Assembly (NCBI GenBank): GCA_029204225.1
Contig: MU833261.1
Span: forward strand, 1-58,881
Origin: Diphasiastrum complanatum
Taxonomy: Eukaryota > Streptophyta > Lycopodiopsida > Lycopodiales > Lycopodiaceae
Direction: 5' to 3'
Length of the DNA: 58,881 nucleotides
The position numbers and the translations under genes are program-made. Numbering within the stretch: the first letter of the stretch is position 1; the number at the start of each line of letters is the position of its first letter. A model generated the notes under the pieces. It searched no databases, was not told the origin of the DNA, and saw nothing but the letters and a program-made list of their open reading frames with translations. Below, piece after piece: positions 22,372 to 33,575 of the stretch.

Positions 22372-22832
22372 CAATAACAACAGCTCATTTATTACCACTC
22401 TCCAATAGAGATAGATCAAGCTTACAACAAGTATTCTACTTACAAGTAGAAGAGAACCAAACATAATGAGATAGTCTTCACTCCAAGCCTTCCAAAAGTG
22501 GAATGACACTTAGGTTCTCCATTCTCCATGACCTACGTATTATTTATAGCTAGACTTTATGATTCTCTCTCCTCTCTCTAGAGTCATTTGGCCAAGCTTA
22601 TCCAAAACTAGCCCTAAAATAGTCATATTGGCCAAAATTGCCAAATTAAAGCTAAAAATGAACTTTTAATGACTAAGTAACCAAATAAGCTTGGACCCAA
22701 CTTAAAAATTGGTCATGTACCCTACTTTTACACATGTGAACAAAAAATGTGAAGCTTATTTGCTAATTTGGTCCCATTTAGACTCAAATTGCCAAACTAA
22801 CTAGTAAAATAGAAAACTTGACAATTTTCACA
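22372..22832 (-). repeat. Probable solo LTR (minus strand)
   Basis: Minus strand begins TGTGAAAATTGTCAAG at 22,832 and has a TATAAATAAT TATA box near 22,540. It ends where element J breaks off, at about 22,372. The exact left end and a target duplication were not found. It resembles the copia LTRs of this window in start, AT content and a CACATGTG motif (22,731-22,738). Confidence 0.5.
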
Positions 22833-24829
22833 ACCAATACTATATACTTAATTGTTCAAAACTTAAGGGTACATTGATTTTCATGTAAATTATCTTGTAA
22901 CATTAAGCTAATCATTCTTATAATTGTAAAATGAAATCACTATCAAAAGGAGTATGATGAAATGATATGTTGCTAGTGTAAACAATACAAATGATTGAAA
23001 ATCTGAAAAAGACGAATAGTGGCAGAACACTTGTGGAAGTTTGAAAAGCATGTTGAGGAGCCCAACATGGTTTTGGAGATATATTTTATTTATTTATAGT
23101 ACTTGACCTTGTCATAGTCATGTTTGTGATTGTTCATCTTTTCAACATGGACAACGACAAGCATTCTGGTTAAAAGGAAGCAAAGGTGAGACTTGCTTGC
23201 CACATGAAACTAGTAACAATGTTCAATTATATTGGTTTAGACTTCTCACATGTGTGAGTCTCTCAATTCTTTTAAACGTGTAGTTTTTGAGCCAAACAAG
23301 GATGGACCACTAGCAGATGACAATTTTATGCTACTTGAGTTCAGCTTTGAAGCATTTGAGTCCTCTTGGAGCCTAGTAAGTATTTCCACTTGGCTCTGAA
23401 GCATTTGGGTTAGGTTCTCCTGGAGCCTAATAAGTAATTCCATTTGGCTATTGGTACTTGGATTTTTTATGTGTTAGTTGGTGTGACATTGGTGTGTCTT
23501 AGTGATTTGCCTTGCTATGCTGAATCTATGGCTAGGACGATGGATGCAATGGAAGAGGATGTCCCCACTATGTCACGATTTAGACACCTCAAAAGAAATG
23601 TCTATTTGTTGATGACGAGGCTCTAGTTGTTTCAAGCAAGAACTAGTCATTAGATGTCATTTCCTTGTCACATTGGTGGAACATTCGCTACAGAGAATTT
23701 TTTTCTATGTGGATTGACACTTCTGATATTGTAAGAACTTTGAGATGGATCATAACAAAGTTAAGGTTGTGTGTTGTTTAAATTATATAATTATTATCCT
23801 TTTGCAGCTTTATCTTGAACATATTTTTGATTTGGATCACATCACATTTCCATTGAATAGGTTGGGATTTTTCTTACAAAAGATCTTATATTTTATTTAT
23901 TTTCATCACAAAAGGTCTTATATATATATATTTTTATTTAGCATTGTAAAATGGAGTTGAGAAATCGACACAAGATGTTGGGAAATAGGCTTGTGTGGTT
24001 GTGAAAACAACAACATATGCTGAAAAATTGGTCTCTTTTAGTGATTTTGCTCTTCGAGATGAGAAATCAACAAAAGACAAATCCATTTTCTGAAAATCTA
24101 ATTACTCTCTTTATCAGTACAATGTGCTTAGAAATCTCAGATCTAGCATCTTGTAGGTCAGTGAGTAATTAGCTGATTATTCGCCTATTTTTCACCGATT
24201 TGAAATTCCCGCCATTTTCAATTTTCTCATCTTTTTTCCATTACTCGCCAACTTCGATTTTTCACAATTCTTTCAATGTAATTACTCGCCATCAGTACAA
24301 TAGCAAGTTCAATACTTGATTTGCCATATGTCAGCCCGATGAGTAATAATTTGACTTTTTGACTTATTTATCACCAACTGCTCATCTTTACTTGCTCTCT
24401 TCACAATGAGTTCTGATCTTCATTCACAATACATAGGCATCTCGACGAGTAATTAGCATTATTTGCCCTTGCCTATTACTCGCCATTAGAGAGATTTCAA
24501 AAAATAAATAAAATGGAATAGATCTGAGTGACTAACCATCAAAATCCATGTATTGTTTTTCTTATTCTTTCCAATTTCTTTTGATTCTTTCAATTGCTTA
24601 CAATTATTCCACCTGATCTTTTGTTTGATGCCGATCTAATCTTGATCCAATTTCTATTTCACTTCAGTTTGATCCACATCTCAATCCATTCCTTGATCAC
24701 CTTATAACAGAAAGATCTACAAAAATGTTTGAGAAAAAAAAAGAAACAGACCAAAAATAACCATATCTTCTATTTCCGTATATGCATCGGTAGGAGATAA
24801 TGAACTTTGGATCTTCCAAATCTTGAAAA
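22833..24829. other. AT-rich stretch without recognisable gene
   Basis: No protein motif seen. 23,335-23,445 holds two diverged copies of a roughly 50-bp unit (GGAGCCTARTAAGTA...TTGGCT), which gives the repetitive Leu/Gln-rich minus frame there. 24,160-24,490 repeats words such as ATTACTCGCC and GAGTAATTA on both strands. 23,444-23,626 (+) starts with a hydrophobic segment but has nothing else to support a gene. Confidence 0.5.
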
Positions 24830-24924
24830 ATTTGTTAACGTGCCGATCGAATTATTCTATGAAAATGTTAACATAGATCCACCTACGTTGGATAACCATA
24901 GGCCACTAATACCTCACGCCGTTA

Positions 24925-25312
24925 GAAACTTTTCTAAAATCGACCTTCCACGATTTGATGGAAAGAGAGACCCACGATGATTCTTACAGATGTACACTCA
25001 GGCGTGTAGAGCCTATGGAGACGACAGCCTGCAAGAGCTATTAAGATATTTCAATCTGTGCCTAATCGATATTGCGAAGGATTGGTATTTCAATCTAGAG
25101 TAGAATGAACTTGATGATTGGAATATTCTACAAGCTGAATTCATCACCCACTTCAAGACCACCTATTTCCTTTCCAATCCCTTCTTGCAATTAGGGCGTA
25201 GCGACATGGAGAAGAAGAACGAGTCCATGCGCAATTATATAGAATGGATCAAGAGATTACGTGGAGGCTGCGACCTTGAGATCCACCGTTTTTTCTACTT
25301 TTTCGCACTTTA
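24925..25312 (+). pseudogene. Gypsy-type gag fragment
   Basis: The plus frame contains IDLPRFDGKRDPR followed by a stop where Trp is expected, FLQMYTQACRAYGD, a CLIDIAKDWY segment, WNILQAEFITHFKTTY and NESMRNYIEWIKRLRGGC. This is the retrotransposon gag core of Ty3/gypsy elements (PxFxGxxDPxxWL ... AxxWY ... W ... F). Two or more stops (TGA or TAG at Trp-like sites) break it. It is the N-terminal capsid part only, with no pol following. Confidence 0.75.
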
Positions 25313-26166
25313 ACTATCACTACTAACAAGGCCTCCTCATCTTCTGATGACTCTGGCACCAAGCAAGTGATCCAGCGAGAAATACCATCAACCACCCAGA
25401 TTTGGCCCTTGTGTTTTGAAGCCCTGATTAAACAGTGTTGGCTGCTTGTATGTCAAGTGGGTTTGGACGACAGGAGTTGAAGGCTGGGAAGCTAAGTCTG
25501 GTTCCCGGCTCCCTTTGGGATGCCTGCGCTACAATAAGCAAGATCCAAACCCTAAGCATACTACACACAAGAAAACACTCTATACACTAGTAGCCATAGT
25601 AGAGCATAAGCATATCAAACAAGAGAGATCTCTCCTCCTCCCAATGGGTGCCCTACTCCCCTCATATAGATGACAATTGGCACCCTCCTATACACTATGG
25701 AGTTCCATGCACAACCAATGAGAAAGAGAGAGGCCTAGGAGAGTTAAAGAACCTTCATAGGCTTATAGAAGGTCAAGAGACTTCTTCCATAACCTATGAC
25801 TCTTTGAATGCTTTTCTTCTGGGAGTTGGGAACTCAATGGACCCTTTGGAAGTGTGCCCTCCTACTAGGTCCCATTGCCCAAGTTGTGTTTGTATACTTT
25901 GGTCCAAGACCAATAAAGTGATATGGTTCAAGGTTGAGGCCCAAGGTTTATAAAAATAGCCAAACACCCATGGTAATGACTTTTAAACACCTCACTAGGT
26001 TCCATACCTCTGACCAAGGCATAGACACCTACCCGCCCTTATCCGAGGACACTAGTACCTTATTCTAAAAGCACATATTTTAGACTTAGAGATAGACATT
26101 TCAAAGTTATTTTAGTCTAAATATGTTTGAATTACCACTTTTGAGAATAAAGAGAAACGTAGGTAG
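25313..26166. other. No gene recognised
   Basis: Short open frames at 25,446-25,673 and 25,648-25,953 (+) have no motif. CTTCATATAG/CTCATATAGATG-type words and CCCTACTCCCC suggest LTR-like sequence, but no ends could be placed. Confidence 0.35.
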
Positions 26167-26549
26167 CTAAGTTGCTCCATCTGCTATTTGTGTAGTTTTG
26201 TCATGTTCCAACAGTAGTTCTATGGACAGAGTGGAAGCGTTTGATGATGATGATGCTATCGAGGGAGTAAGAGTATGGGTGGTTGGATATTCGTCATCTA
26301 ATACCTCATTTTCTTCCCTGATGGCATCCTCCATAGCTTTTTGTAAAGTAGCGTATGTTTCAGCTCTCTTATGATGCTTCGTGGCAACCTCGCAAGGAAC
26401 CACATAATCACCGCATGATCGGGAGTTAGGGCTGCACTACATTCAGATCGTAGATGTTTGACCCATTCAATATAGTCCCTGACCCTTTCTCTTTTTCCCA
26501 TCTTGACTTTTCTCAACAGGAGAAATGGGTTGTAGTAGGAATTAACCAT
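26167..26549 (-). pseudogene. Gypsy-type gag fragment (minus strand)
   Basis: Two overlapping minus frames carry NSYYNPFLLLRKVKMGKRER, VRDYIEWVKHLRSEC and ALTPDHAVIMWFLARLP. After a frame change come a charged helix (KAMEDAIREENEVLDDEY) and a Ser-rich tail. The YIEWVKHLR segment matches YIEWIKRLR in the plus-strand gag at 24,925-25,312, so two related gag pieces lie in opposite directions. Only the capsid C-terminal portion is present. Confidence 0.6.
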
Positions 26550-26580
26550 AGCTCAACAACATGAGCTAGATGAGCACCGG

Positions 26581-27146
26581 GAGATCAAAAGCTGCAGGAA
26601 AAGGAAGACGGCCTAAATCAATACATTGAAAGGGTCTTTGCAACCATCAAGGATGCTTCCGCAAAGGTGCAAGAGCTACAAGCAGAGGCTGACCAAAGAC
26701 TTGCTCCCCTGCAGACGCAATTATAGATTTATGAAACTGAAAACACGCACCTAGGAGCGGAGGTGCAAGCATTGCAACAAGAAAAAATTGCCTGGCTAGC
26801 TCAACCCACACCTGACTCAAGGCCACTCTCTCAAGAAGAGATGAATTTCTTCAAGCATCAGGTGCAGGTCTACAACCAAACCCTCAATAGCTATCAGGTG
26901 AAGTTTCATAAGTACCGGACCATCGCGAATCAGGAGCTCGCCCAAGCAAAACAAGCTCTCAAGGCTTGTAAGAGATTCATGGAGCAGAAAGCTCAGCCAA
27001 CCCCGATGGTAATTCCAACACCACCCACCTATCAAGTTGCGCAGACGCTCGCACCAACCAGGACCAAGGGCAACAAGCAGCAGGGGGAAGCAGTCAGGAT
27101 CAGGGGTCAGACGGACAAGACCAAGGACTCCCAGATACTAGAGTAG
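26581..27146 (+). pseudogene. Coiled-coil ORF of unknown function
   Basis: The plus frame from LQEKEDGLNQYIERVF has one in-frame TAG at 26,724, then stays open to 27,146. Heptad-like Leu/Gln/Glu patterns (VQELQAEADQRLAPLQTQL, LGAEVQALQQEKIAWL) predict a coiled coil of about 140 residues, then a Pro-rich tail (TPMVIPTPPTYQ). In the next frame a Gln/Gly-rich stretch (GQGQDTGPSQSQGEGQ) remains open to 27,298, where A1 is inserted. Base composition is GC-richer than the copia DNA around it. It could be an extra ORF or gag part of a gypsy element, or a piece of a host gene. I do not recognise it. Confidence 0.45.
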
Positions 27147-27293
27147 ACATGCAAGGCCAAGGCCAAGACACGGGCCCCAGCCAAAGCCAAGGAGAGGGTC
27201 AAGCCTCCTCATTACGAGGCTCGCGATCCATATCTGCTTGCTGCATCTTAAGACGCCCAAAGTCCATGGAGAAAAAGATAAATGAATTGCTTT

Positions 27294-27298
27294 CTAAA
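27294..27298. repeat. Target-site duplication of A1, left copy (CTAAA)
   Basis: Exact repeat of 33,446-33,450, directly outside the LTR ends. Confidence 0.95.
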
Positions 27299-27972
27299 TG
27301 TAAAAATTACAGCAAATAAGGATCCTAAAACACTTGAAATGATGAGGGAAACAATAGATTATGATTTCATAAGATTAGCACAAGTTGAACCATCAAAATC
27401 CATCAAAAATCTATGCTTGAACCTCACTAAATGGCCCAAATCCTTGAAGAAGGCTTCACACGTACGGCCTCCCACAGTCTGAGTACTGTACACCAGACCT
27501 ACATTCAATCCTATAATCATTAGTAATCACAAGTACTCAAACAATTATGAACATAGAGAGCAATTGCACCATTATGAGAGAAAAAACATGAAATTGCTTG
27601 ATTGATTTTGGTGAGATATCATCACCTATATATACATGATCCATCACGGTTTTGGGCAGGTATGAGTAGCCCTAAACCTATCCCTAATGCTAATTTTGGT
27701 GGATCTTTCATCCCTACCAAGTTAGGGTTGGAATCTTGGAGATCCCTCAACAATGCAAAAATTACCAAAAATAGCTCCTATTTTTTCTCCCTTGTATCTA
27801 AGCATAATTTGGACTCATTCCAAAGGTTCTAACACTTATGTCTACTTGAGAACATCCTTATGAATGGAATCCTATGCTATTTGGCACGTGTGACAAGCCA
27901 CATCATGACCATCTAACTATTTACAAGTCATATGACCAAAACTAGTCAAGCTAGAATTGTGAATTTTTAACA
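27299..27972 (-). repeat. A1 3' LTR
   Basis: 674 bp, nearly identical to 32,764-33,445. It lacks 8 bp at the CACACGTACGG site (27,457-27,467) where the other LTR has CACATGTGTGAAAGTACGG. TATATATA at 27,627-27,634 is the likely TATA box. Confidence 0.96.
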
Positions 27973-27983
27973 CTCCTCACTAT
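27973..27983 (-). other. A1 polypurine tract
   Basis: ATAGTGAGGAG on the minus strand fills the 11 bp between the gag-pol stop codon and the 3' LTR. The stop therefore sits directly at the PPT. Confidence 0.8.
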
Positions 27984-30900
27984 CTAGCTTGGTTCAATCA
28001 TTGCTTTACTAATCACTCCAAGTGATGATCTGAACTTCATAAAAGGTGTCTTTTGAGGTGGTTTAGTAAGTAGATCAGCTACACATTCATTGCTTGGAAC
28101 ATGCTCCAAAGCAATCTTCTTGGCTTGCACCATTTCTCTCACAAAGTGATGGCATATCTCAATGTGCTTAGATCTTGCATGGAAGATTGGGTTAGATGCA
28201 AGGTGTTGGGCTGATATATTGTCATTGTAGATGACTGGTGCCTCCTCTGAATCCATGATCTTTAGTTCCACCAATAATCTCTTGATCCAAAGTACCTCCT
28301 TTGTAGTGGTTGTTAAAGCTTTGTACTCGGCCTCGGTTGAAGATAGAGATATAGTTTCTTGCTTTTTTGAAAGCCATGAAACCACACCTTCTCCTATGAA
28401 AGTTGAATAGGCACTTGTTGATTTCCTATCCCTCTTGTTCCCTGCAAAATCTGAATCACTAAATGCATGAAGGTTAATCACATCTCCTCTATATAGAATC
28501 CCAAAATCCAATGTACCTGAGATGTATCTTAGAATCCTCTTAGCCTTTTTCCAATGGATATTCAATGGCTTTTGCATGGATTGGCTCAACCTACATACAC
28601 TAAAGCTAAGATCTGGTCTAGTTATAATGATCCACATTAAGGAACCTATAAGTTGCCTAAACAAAGTGATGTCCATGAAGGATCTTTCATCATCTTCATT
28701 TGGCACTTTTACATCTTGCTCCATTGGTGTGTCAACACTTTTGCATACTTCCATCTTAAACTTCTTCAAAAGACTTTGAGCATAGTTTACTTGACTTATA
28801 AAGATAAAATCAGACCCTCTAAGTACTTCTATGCCTAAGATGAAGTGAAGACACCCTAGATCTACCATCTTGAACTCTAAGGATAGATCTATCTTGATTT
28901 TTTCAATACCATCAACACTATTTCCACTAATGATGATGTCATCTACATAAATGAGTAAAAGTACAATACCAACATCATCAAACTTAATGTAAAGAGTGGG
29001 ATCATATTCACTTTGAACAAAAGAAAGTGAAATAAGATAGCAATGTAGTCTTGAATTCCAAGATCTCGAGGCTTGCTTCAAGCCATAGATGCTTCTTTGG
29101 AGATGGCATACTTTGTTCTCCATTCCATGCTTGATGAACCCTTGTGGCTGCTCCATATAGATATCCTCTTCCAAAAAACCATTCAAGAAAGCATTAGAGA
29201 CATCCATTTGACATAGAATCCATCCAAAATGTGATGCAAGTGCAATGATTAGTCTTATTGTGACCATCTTGGCCACGGGTGCAAAAGTTTCCTCATAGTC
29301 TATCCCTCTCTCTTGAGCATAACCTTTTGCAACTAATCTTGCTTTATGTTTGTTAACACTCCCATTTGCATTCAACTTAAGCTTGAAGACCCACTTGCAT
29401 CCTATTACATTCCTTTGAGGTCTCTCAACAAGCAACCAAGTTTCATTCTCAATCAAGGCATCATACTCATCCAACATAGCTTTATACCATTCTTTGGAGT
29501 TCAATGCATCTTCGACATTAGACGGTTCTTCAAAACTAGATAAAGCATAAGAAGTGGATGAGATACCCTCAACTTGCTGTCCTTTGCCTTGATATGTGAG
29601 CCTTGATGGCTCCACTTTTGCCCTTGAAGATCTCCTTGGTGTGATAGGTGGGTTTGGTGCTTGCTCCTCCATGAGCTCCTCCTCAAAACCAAGATCTTGC
29701 TCCTCATCCATCTTCTTCTTGATTGTTGGAGCACTTGAGCCTTCTTCAAGCATATGCATATGATGTTCATCAAAGATGACATCCCTTGAAACAACAAATT
29801 TGTTCAAGGATGGGAGATAGACTTTGTAGCCCTTGCTTGAGCTTGCATATCCAAGCATGATCCCTCTTGTGGAAGATGGATCCTCCTTGGTTCTTGTTTC
29901 CAATGGCACATGCACATAACATATACACCCAAAAACTTTCAAGTGATTAAGATTGGGTTTCTTTCCATACAACATCTCATAAGGAGTTTTGCCTTCAATT
30001 GCTTTGCAAGACACCCTATTCATCAAGTAGTTTGCACATACAAGAGACTCACCCCAAAAGGATTTGGGCAAACAAGCATCTAATCTTAAAGCCTTAGAAC
30101 ATTCACATAATGTTCTATTCCTTCTTTCAGCAACTCCATTTTGTTGAGGAGTGTAAGGACAAGAAGTCTCTTTCTTGATCCCTTCCTCCTCACAAAAGGC
30201 CTTGAACTCATTGGAGATGAATTCTCCACCATTGTCACTTCTAAGAATCTTGATGCTATGATTATGATGCTTTTCCACAAACAACTTGAACTTTACAAAA
30301 GTATCAAATACTTGAGACTTGAAGGAAAGTAAGAACACCCAACAATATCTTGAGTAGTCATCAATGAAGGTTAAAAACATGGATGAACCTCCATTAGATT
30401 TGGTGCTAGCAATGTGCACATCCGAGTGTATGAGTTCAAGAGGATGAGATGACTTTGTGATGGAGTTAGGAAACACCTTCTTATGTGCCTTGGATAAGGC
30501 ACAAGCTTCACAAACCTTGTCTTCCTTTCCAATAGACCTTGGTAGGCCTAAAACATACTCCTCCTTGATCATAGCCTCCATGGAACCCGAGTTGACATGT
30601 CCAAGTCTTTTGTGCCATAAAGTAAAGGTAGATATCTTGCTCTTCTCGGCCAACATGACAACATTAGTATCCACAAATGCATCCAGCTTATAAAGTTTGC
30701 CAAGTCTAGTGCCCTTAGCCACTATCTTACCCTTCTTCTTGATGAAACATTCATTTGAAGCAAAGTCAACATTGAAACCATTGTCTACCATTTGGCCAAC
30801 ACTTAGTAGATTCTTTGTTATTGTAGGAATGTACAAAACACCTTCTATGTTGATCTTTTTGGAAGATCCTAAGCAAAGGGGAATGCTACCAACTCCTTCA

Positions 30901-31952
30901 ATCTTACAAGCTTCATCATTTGCTGTATAGATAGACTTTATAGGTCCATCATAAGATAAGAGAGAAGAGAAAAACTCCCTTTTACTAGTCATGTGTGAAC
31001 TAGCACCCGAGTCAATCCACCAAGGATCTTCTCCTTTGAAGCTTGTTGAAGAAAATATGGACATCATGAGAGAGTCCTCATGTGAACTCTTCTCCTCCTC
31101 CTCTTTGCTCATGTTGGCTTGGCTTTGATCTTGCTTCCTCTTGGAGCATTCTGAGGCATAATGCCCCATCTTGCTACAATAGTAGCACTTCACCTTTGAT
31201 TTGTCCTTCTTGGCTTTGGTGGTTGATGGAGATGCCTTTGGGGGTCCTTCTTGATCCTCAAGCTTTGTAGACTTCTTGAATGTTGATCCTTTGCCTTTGG
31301 AATTGCCTTTGCCTTTGGTGAAGAGAGCTTGGTCATCTCCACCTTGGATGGAAAGCCTATCCATCCTCTCTTGCATTTGGCTCCTTCTTGATTCCTCGGC
31401 CATGAGTGTGTCTTGGAGTTCTTCAAGTATGGGTAGCTTACCCATAATTGCATATCCCTGAACCAAATTGTCAAATTCAAAGCTTAGTCCATTCAATATG
31501 AGTTGAACAAGCTCTTCATCCTTGATAGGGTCACCTATAAAGGCTAGCTCTTTGTTCAATTCCTTTACTCTTAGGACAAAAGTATGTGCACTCTCTCCTT
31601 TCTTTTGATAGCTTCTATATATTTGATTCTTCAAAGCTAACATTCTAGTTTGGTTCTTGGATTCATAGACCTTTTGCAAAGTCTCCCAAGCATCTTGAGC
31701 TGAAGTGCAATCTCCTACCTCTCTTAAGAGTTCATTTGCAACATTCATTTTTATGCAATGTAGTGCAACATTGCACCTCTTGATGTATTTGGCTTTTTCT
31801 TGAGGATGAATAGGTTCACCCTCCTTACCATTTACAATTTCCATCAGATCTTGCATGATCATGATAGATTCCATTCTAACTTTCCATATGGAATAGTTAG
31901 TTTTGTTCAGCCTTTCATTAGTATCCAAAAGATATGCATTTATAGATGCCAT
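27984..31952 (-). CDS. Ty1/copia gag-pol polyprotein, intact (A1)
   Basis: A single 1,322-residue frame holds all activities for retrotransposition in virus-like particles. Gag (UBN2 type) covers about 1-250. The zinc knuckle is CYYCSKMGHYASEC (256-269). Protease has WWIDSGASSHM, with Asp 314. The integrase zinc-binding domain has H447, H452, C481 and C484; the core has D511 (HSDVH), D573 (RSDNGGEF) and E609 (NGVAER), a proper DD35E spacing. The linker TPRRSSRAKVEPSRL is at 771-785. Reverse transcriptase has D917 (QMDVSNAF) and YVDD at 1002-1005. RNase H has SDSDFAG (about 1165-1171), SSTEAEY (E1207) and NDN (D1244), ending ADLLTKPP. The start ATG (MASINAYLLD) matches the gag starts of its relatives. 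Gag and pol share one frame, so gag excess must come from another mechanism. Confidence 0.97.
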   Translation of the reverse strand: MASINAYLLDTNERLNKTNYSIWKVRMESIMIMQDLMEIVNGKEGEPIHPQEKAKYIKRCNVALHCIKMNVANELLREVGDCTSAQDAWETLQKVYESKNQTRMLALKNQIYRSYQKKGESAHTFVLRVKELNKELAFIGDPIKDEELVQLILNGLSFEFDNLVQGYAIMGKLPILEELQDTLMAEESRRSQMQERMDRLSIQGGDDQALFTKGKGNSKGKGSTFKKSTKLEDQEGPPKASPSTTKAKKDKSKVKCYYCSKMGHYASECSKRKQDQSQANMSKEEEEKSSHEDSLMMSIFSSTSFKGEDPWWIDSGASSHMTSKREFFSSLLSYDGPIKSIYTANDEACKIEGVGSIPLCLGSSKKINIEGVLYIPTITKNLLSVGQMVDNGFNVDFASNECFIKKKGKIVAKGTRLGKLYKLDAFVDTNVVMLAEKSKISTFTLWHKRLGHVNSGSMEAMIKEEYVLGLPRSIGKEDKVCEACALSKAHKKVFPNSITKSSHPLELIHSDVHIASTKSNGGSSMFLTFIDDYSRYCWVFLLSFKSQVFDTFVKFKLFVEKHHNHSIKILRSDNGGEFISNEFKAFCEEEGIKKETSCPYTPQQNGVAERRNRTLCECSKALRLDACLPKSFWGESLVCANYLMNRVSCKAIEGKTPYEMLYGKKPNLNHLKVFGCICYVHVPLETRTKEDPSSTRGIMLGYASSSKGYKVYLPSLNKFVVSRDVIFDEHHMHMLEEGSSAPTIKKKMDEEQDLGFEEELMEEQAPNPPITPRRSSRAKVEPSRLTYQGKGQQVEGISSTSYALSSFEEPSNVEDALNSKEWYKAMLDEYDALIENETWLLVERPQRNVIGCKWVFKLKLNANGSVNKHKARLVAKGYAQERGIDYEETFAPVAKMVTIRLIIALASHFGWILCQMDVSNAFLNGFLEEDIYMEQPQGFIKHGMENKVCHLQRSIYGLKQASRSWNSRLHCYLISLSFVQSEYDPTLYIKFDDVGIVLLLIYVDDIIISGNSVDGIEKIKIDLSLEFKMVDLGCLHFILGIEVLRGSDFIFISQVNYAQSLLKKFKMEVCKSVDTPMEQDVKVPNEDDERSFMDITLFRQLIGSLMWIIITRPDLSFSVCRLSQSMQKPLNIHWKKAKRILRYISGTLDFGILYRGDVINLHAFSDSDFAGNKRDRKSTSAYSTFIGEGVVSWLSKKQETISLSSTEAEYKALTTTTKEVLWIKRLLVELKIMDSEEAPVIYNDNISAQHLASNPIFHARSKHIEICHHFVREMVQAKKIALEHVPSNECVADLLTKPPQKTPFMKFRSSLGVISKAMIEPS

Positions 31953-32751
31953 CTAGTCTCCTAATCAAGGACTTGACACAAATGAAGGTTACTTCTATTG
32001 ATTTGATTGAAGGTCTACCTTATCCCACTTCTTAGGGACCTGAAAAGATCAGTAATAGACTTCCTATAAAGATATAAGAATGATCTCTAACAAAATCAAA
32101 TCATAGAATACTAGAAACAATGCACTTGCTTGATTGAAGTAGACAATACTAGTAGAATTGCCCCTCTTTCTATAAAGAACATTAAAGCTTCCAAATGATC
32201 TGATCAAGAGTGAATTTCAGAAATGTAATATACTTCCAAAATTACTTGTAAAAGATCTAAATGGAACTTAATGAGGATGCAACACAATCTACTATCCAAT
32301 CACAAGCAAAAAATGATCAAAATTGATGAAAAATTGATCTAATTTGGTGCATAAGTCAAGCAATGGTTGGACTGAACCTAAATCACTTTAGGAGGTGTCT
32401 ACTACACCTTAGAACAGCCTTGAAGAGTCCCCAAAACTCTGATCTTCCCTCTCCTTGAATTCTAGAAAGCCTCCTCTATGAAATCACCTCCAAAACTTGC
32501 TTAGAAATCAATGCTTGGAGCAAGCAAAACTTGCTATCTTGGTAATGTGAATTGAATTCAACTTTGCCTCTGGTTTTAGACACCTAAACACCTGCAAATG
32601 AAGTCACACAACACCAATCTCCAATGTATTTGACTCACTTTGAGTTCTAGAATCAATACTAGATGCTAAGATCCAATCTACACAAGATTTAGATCAAAAA
32701 TTGTGATCAAATTGAATGAAAACCAAGGATTTAGCTCATTTCAGCCTTTAG
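31953..32751 (-). other. A1 untranslated leader
   Basis: About 800 bp between PBS and gag ATG with no coding sequence. Probably includes RNA packaging and dimerisation signals, which cannot be located by eye. Confidence 0.6.
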
Positions 32752-32763
32752 GCTCTGATACCA
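32752..32763 (-). other. A1 primer-binding site
   Basis: Minus strand TGGTATCAGAGC, flush with the LTR end at 32,764; matches initiator Met-tRNA 3' end. Confidence 0.95.
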
Positions 32764-33445
32764 TGTAAAAATTACAGCAAATAAGGATCCTAAGACACTT
32801 GAAATGATGAGGGAAACAATATATTATGATTTCATAAGATTAGCACAAGTTGAATCATCAAAATCCATCAAAAATCTATGCTTGAACCTCACTAAATGGC
32901 CCAAATCCTTGAAGAAGGCTTCACATGTGTGAAAGTACGGCCTCCCACAGTCTGAGTACTATACACCAGACCTACATTCAATCCTATAATCATTAGTAAT
33001 CACAAGTACTCAAACAATTATGAACATAGAGAGCAATTGCACCATTATGAGAGAAAAAACATGAAATTGCTTGATTGATTTTGGTGAGATATCATCACCT
33101 ATATATACATGATCCATCACGGTTTTGGGCAGGTATGAGTAGCCCTAAACCTATCCCTAATGCTAATTTTGGTGGATCTTTCATCCCTACCAAGTTAGGG
33201 TTGGAATCTTGGAGATCCCTCAACAATGCAAAAATTACCAAAAAAAGCTCCTATTTTTTCTCCCTTGTATCTAAGCATAATTTGGACTCATTCCAAAGGT
33301 TCTAACACTTAGGTCTACTTGAGAACATCCTTATGAATGGAATCCTATGCTATTTGGCACGTGTGACAAGCCACATCATGACCATCTAACTATTTACAAG
33401 TCATATGACCAAAACTAGTCAAGCTAGAATTGTGAATTTTTAACA
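32764..33445 (-). repeat. A1 5' LTR
   Basis: 682 bp. Holds the likely promoter (TATA at about 33,100-33,107, some 340 bp from the LTR start), AGTACGGCCT (32,934-32,943) and CACATGTGTG (32,922-32,931). Confidence 0.96.
33100..33107 (-). promoter_or_regulatory. Likely TATA box of the A1 5' LTR
   Basis: TATATATA-type run conserved in both A1 LTRs, in the position expected for the U3 promoter. Confidence 0.5.
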
Positions 33446-33450
33446 CTAAA
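33446..33450. repeat. Target-site duplication of A1, right copy (CTAAA)
   Basis: Exact match to 27,294-27,298. Confidence 0.95.
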
Positions 33451-33575
33451 TATCTCCACGAATCTTCAAGTGGCGGCTAGCAAATTTCATTTTCGACGTA
33501 GACCATCAAGGGACAAGAGTTGCAAGCACTCCCCGCCCTCCACCCACAACCAGAGTGGTGTCAGCAGCTATTTGA

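Larger units (their letters stand above)
27299..33445 (-). mobile_element. Complete, apparently autonomous Ty1/copia element A1
   Basis: A 6,147-bp element with 674/682-bp LTRs, TG...CA ends, a perfect 5-bp target duplication, PBS, PPT and one unbroken 1,322-codon gag-pol frame. The LTRs differ by about seven substitutions and one 8-bp indel, roughly 1%, so insertion was recent. It lies in sequence containing a coiled-coil ORF. It is the only element here that could supply proteins in trans to the dead relatives. Confidence 0.96.

Noticed and set aside
23444-23626. Short ORF beginning with a hydrophobic, signal-peptide-like segment
   Set aside because: Sixty codons, no homology or mature-protein motif, in AT-rich repeat-like DNA.
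25446-25953. Two plus-strand ORFs as possible host exons
   Set aside because: No splice-consistent extension, no motif, and gypsy gag pieces on both sides.
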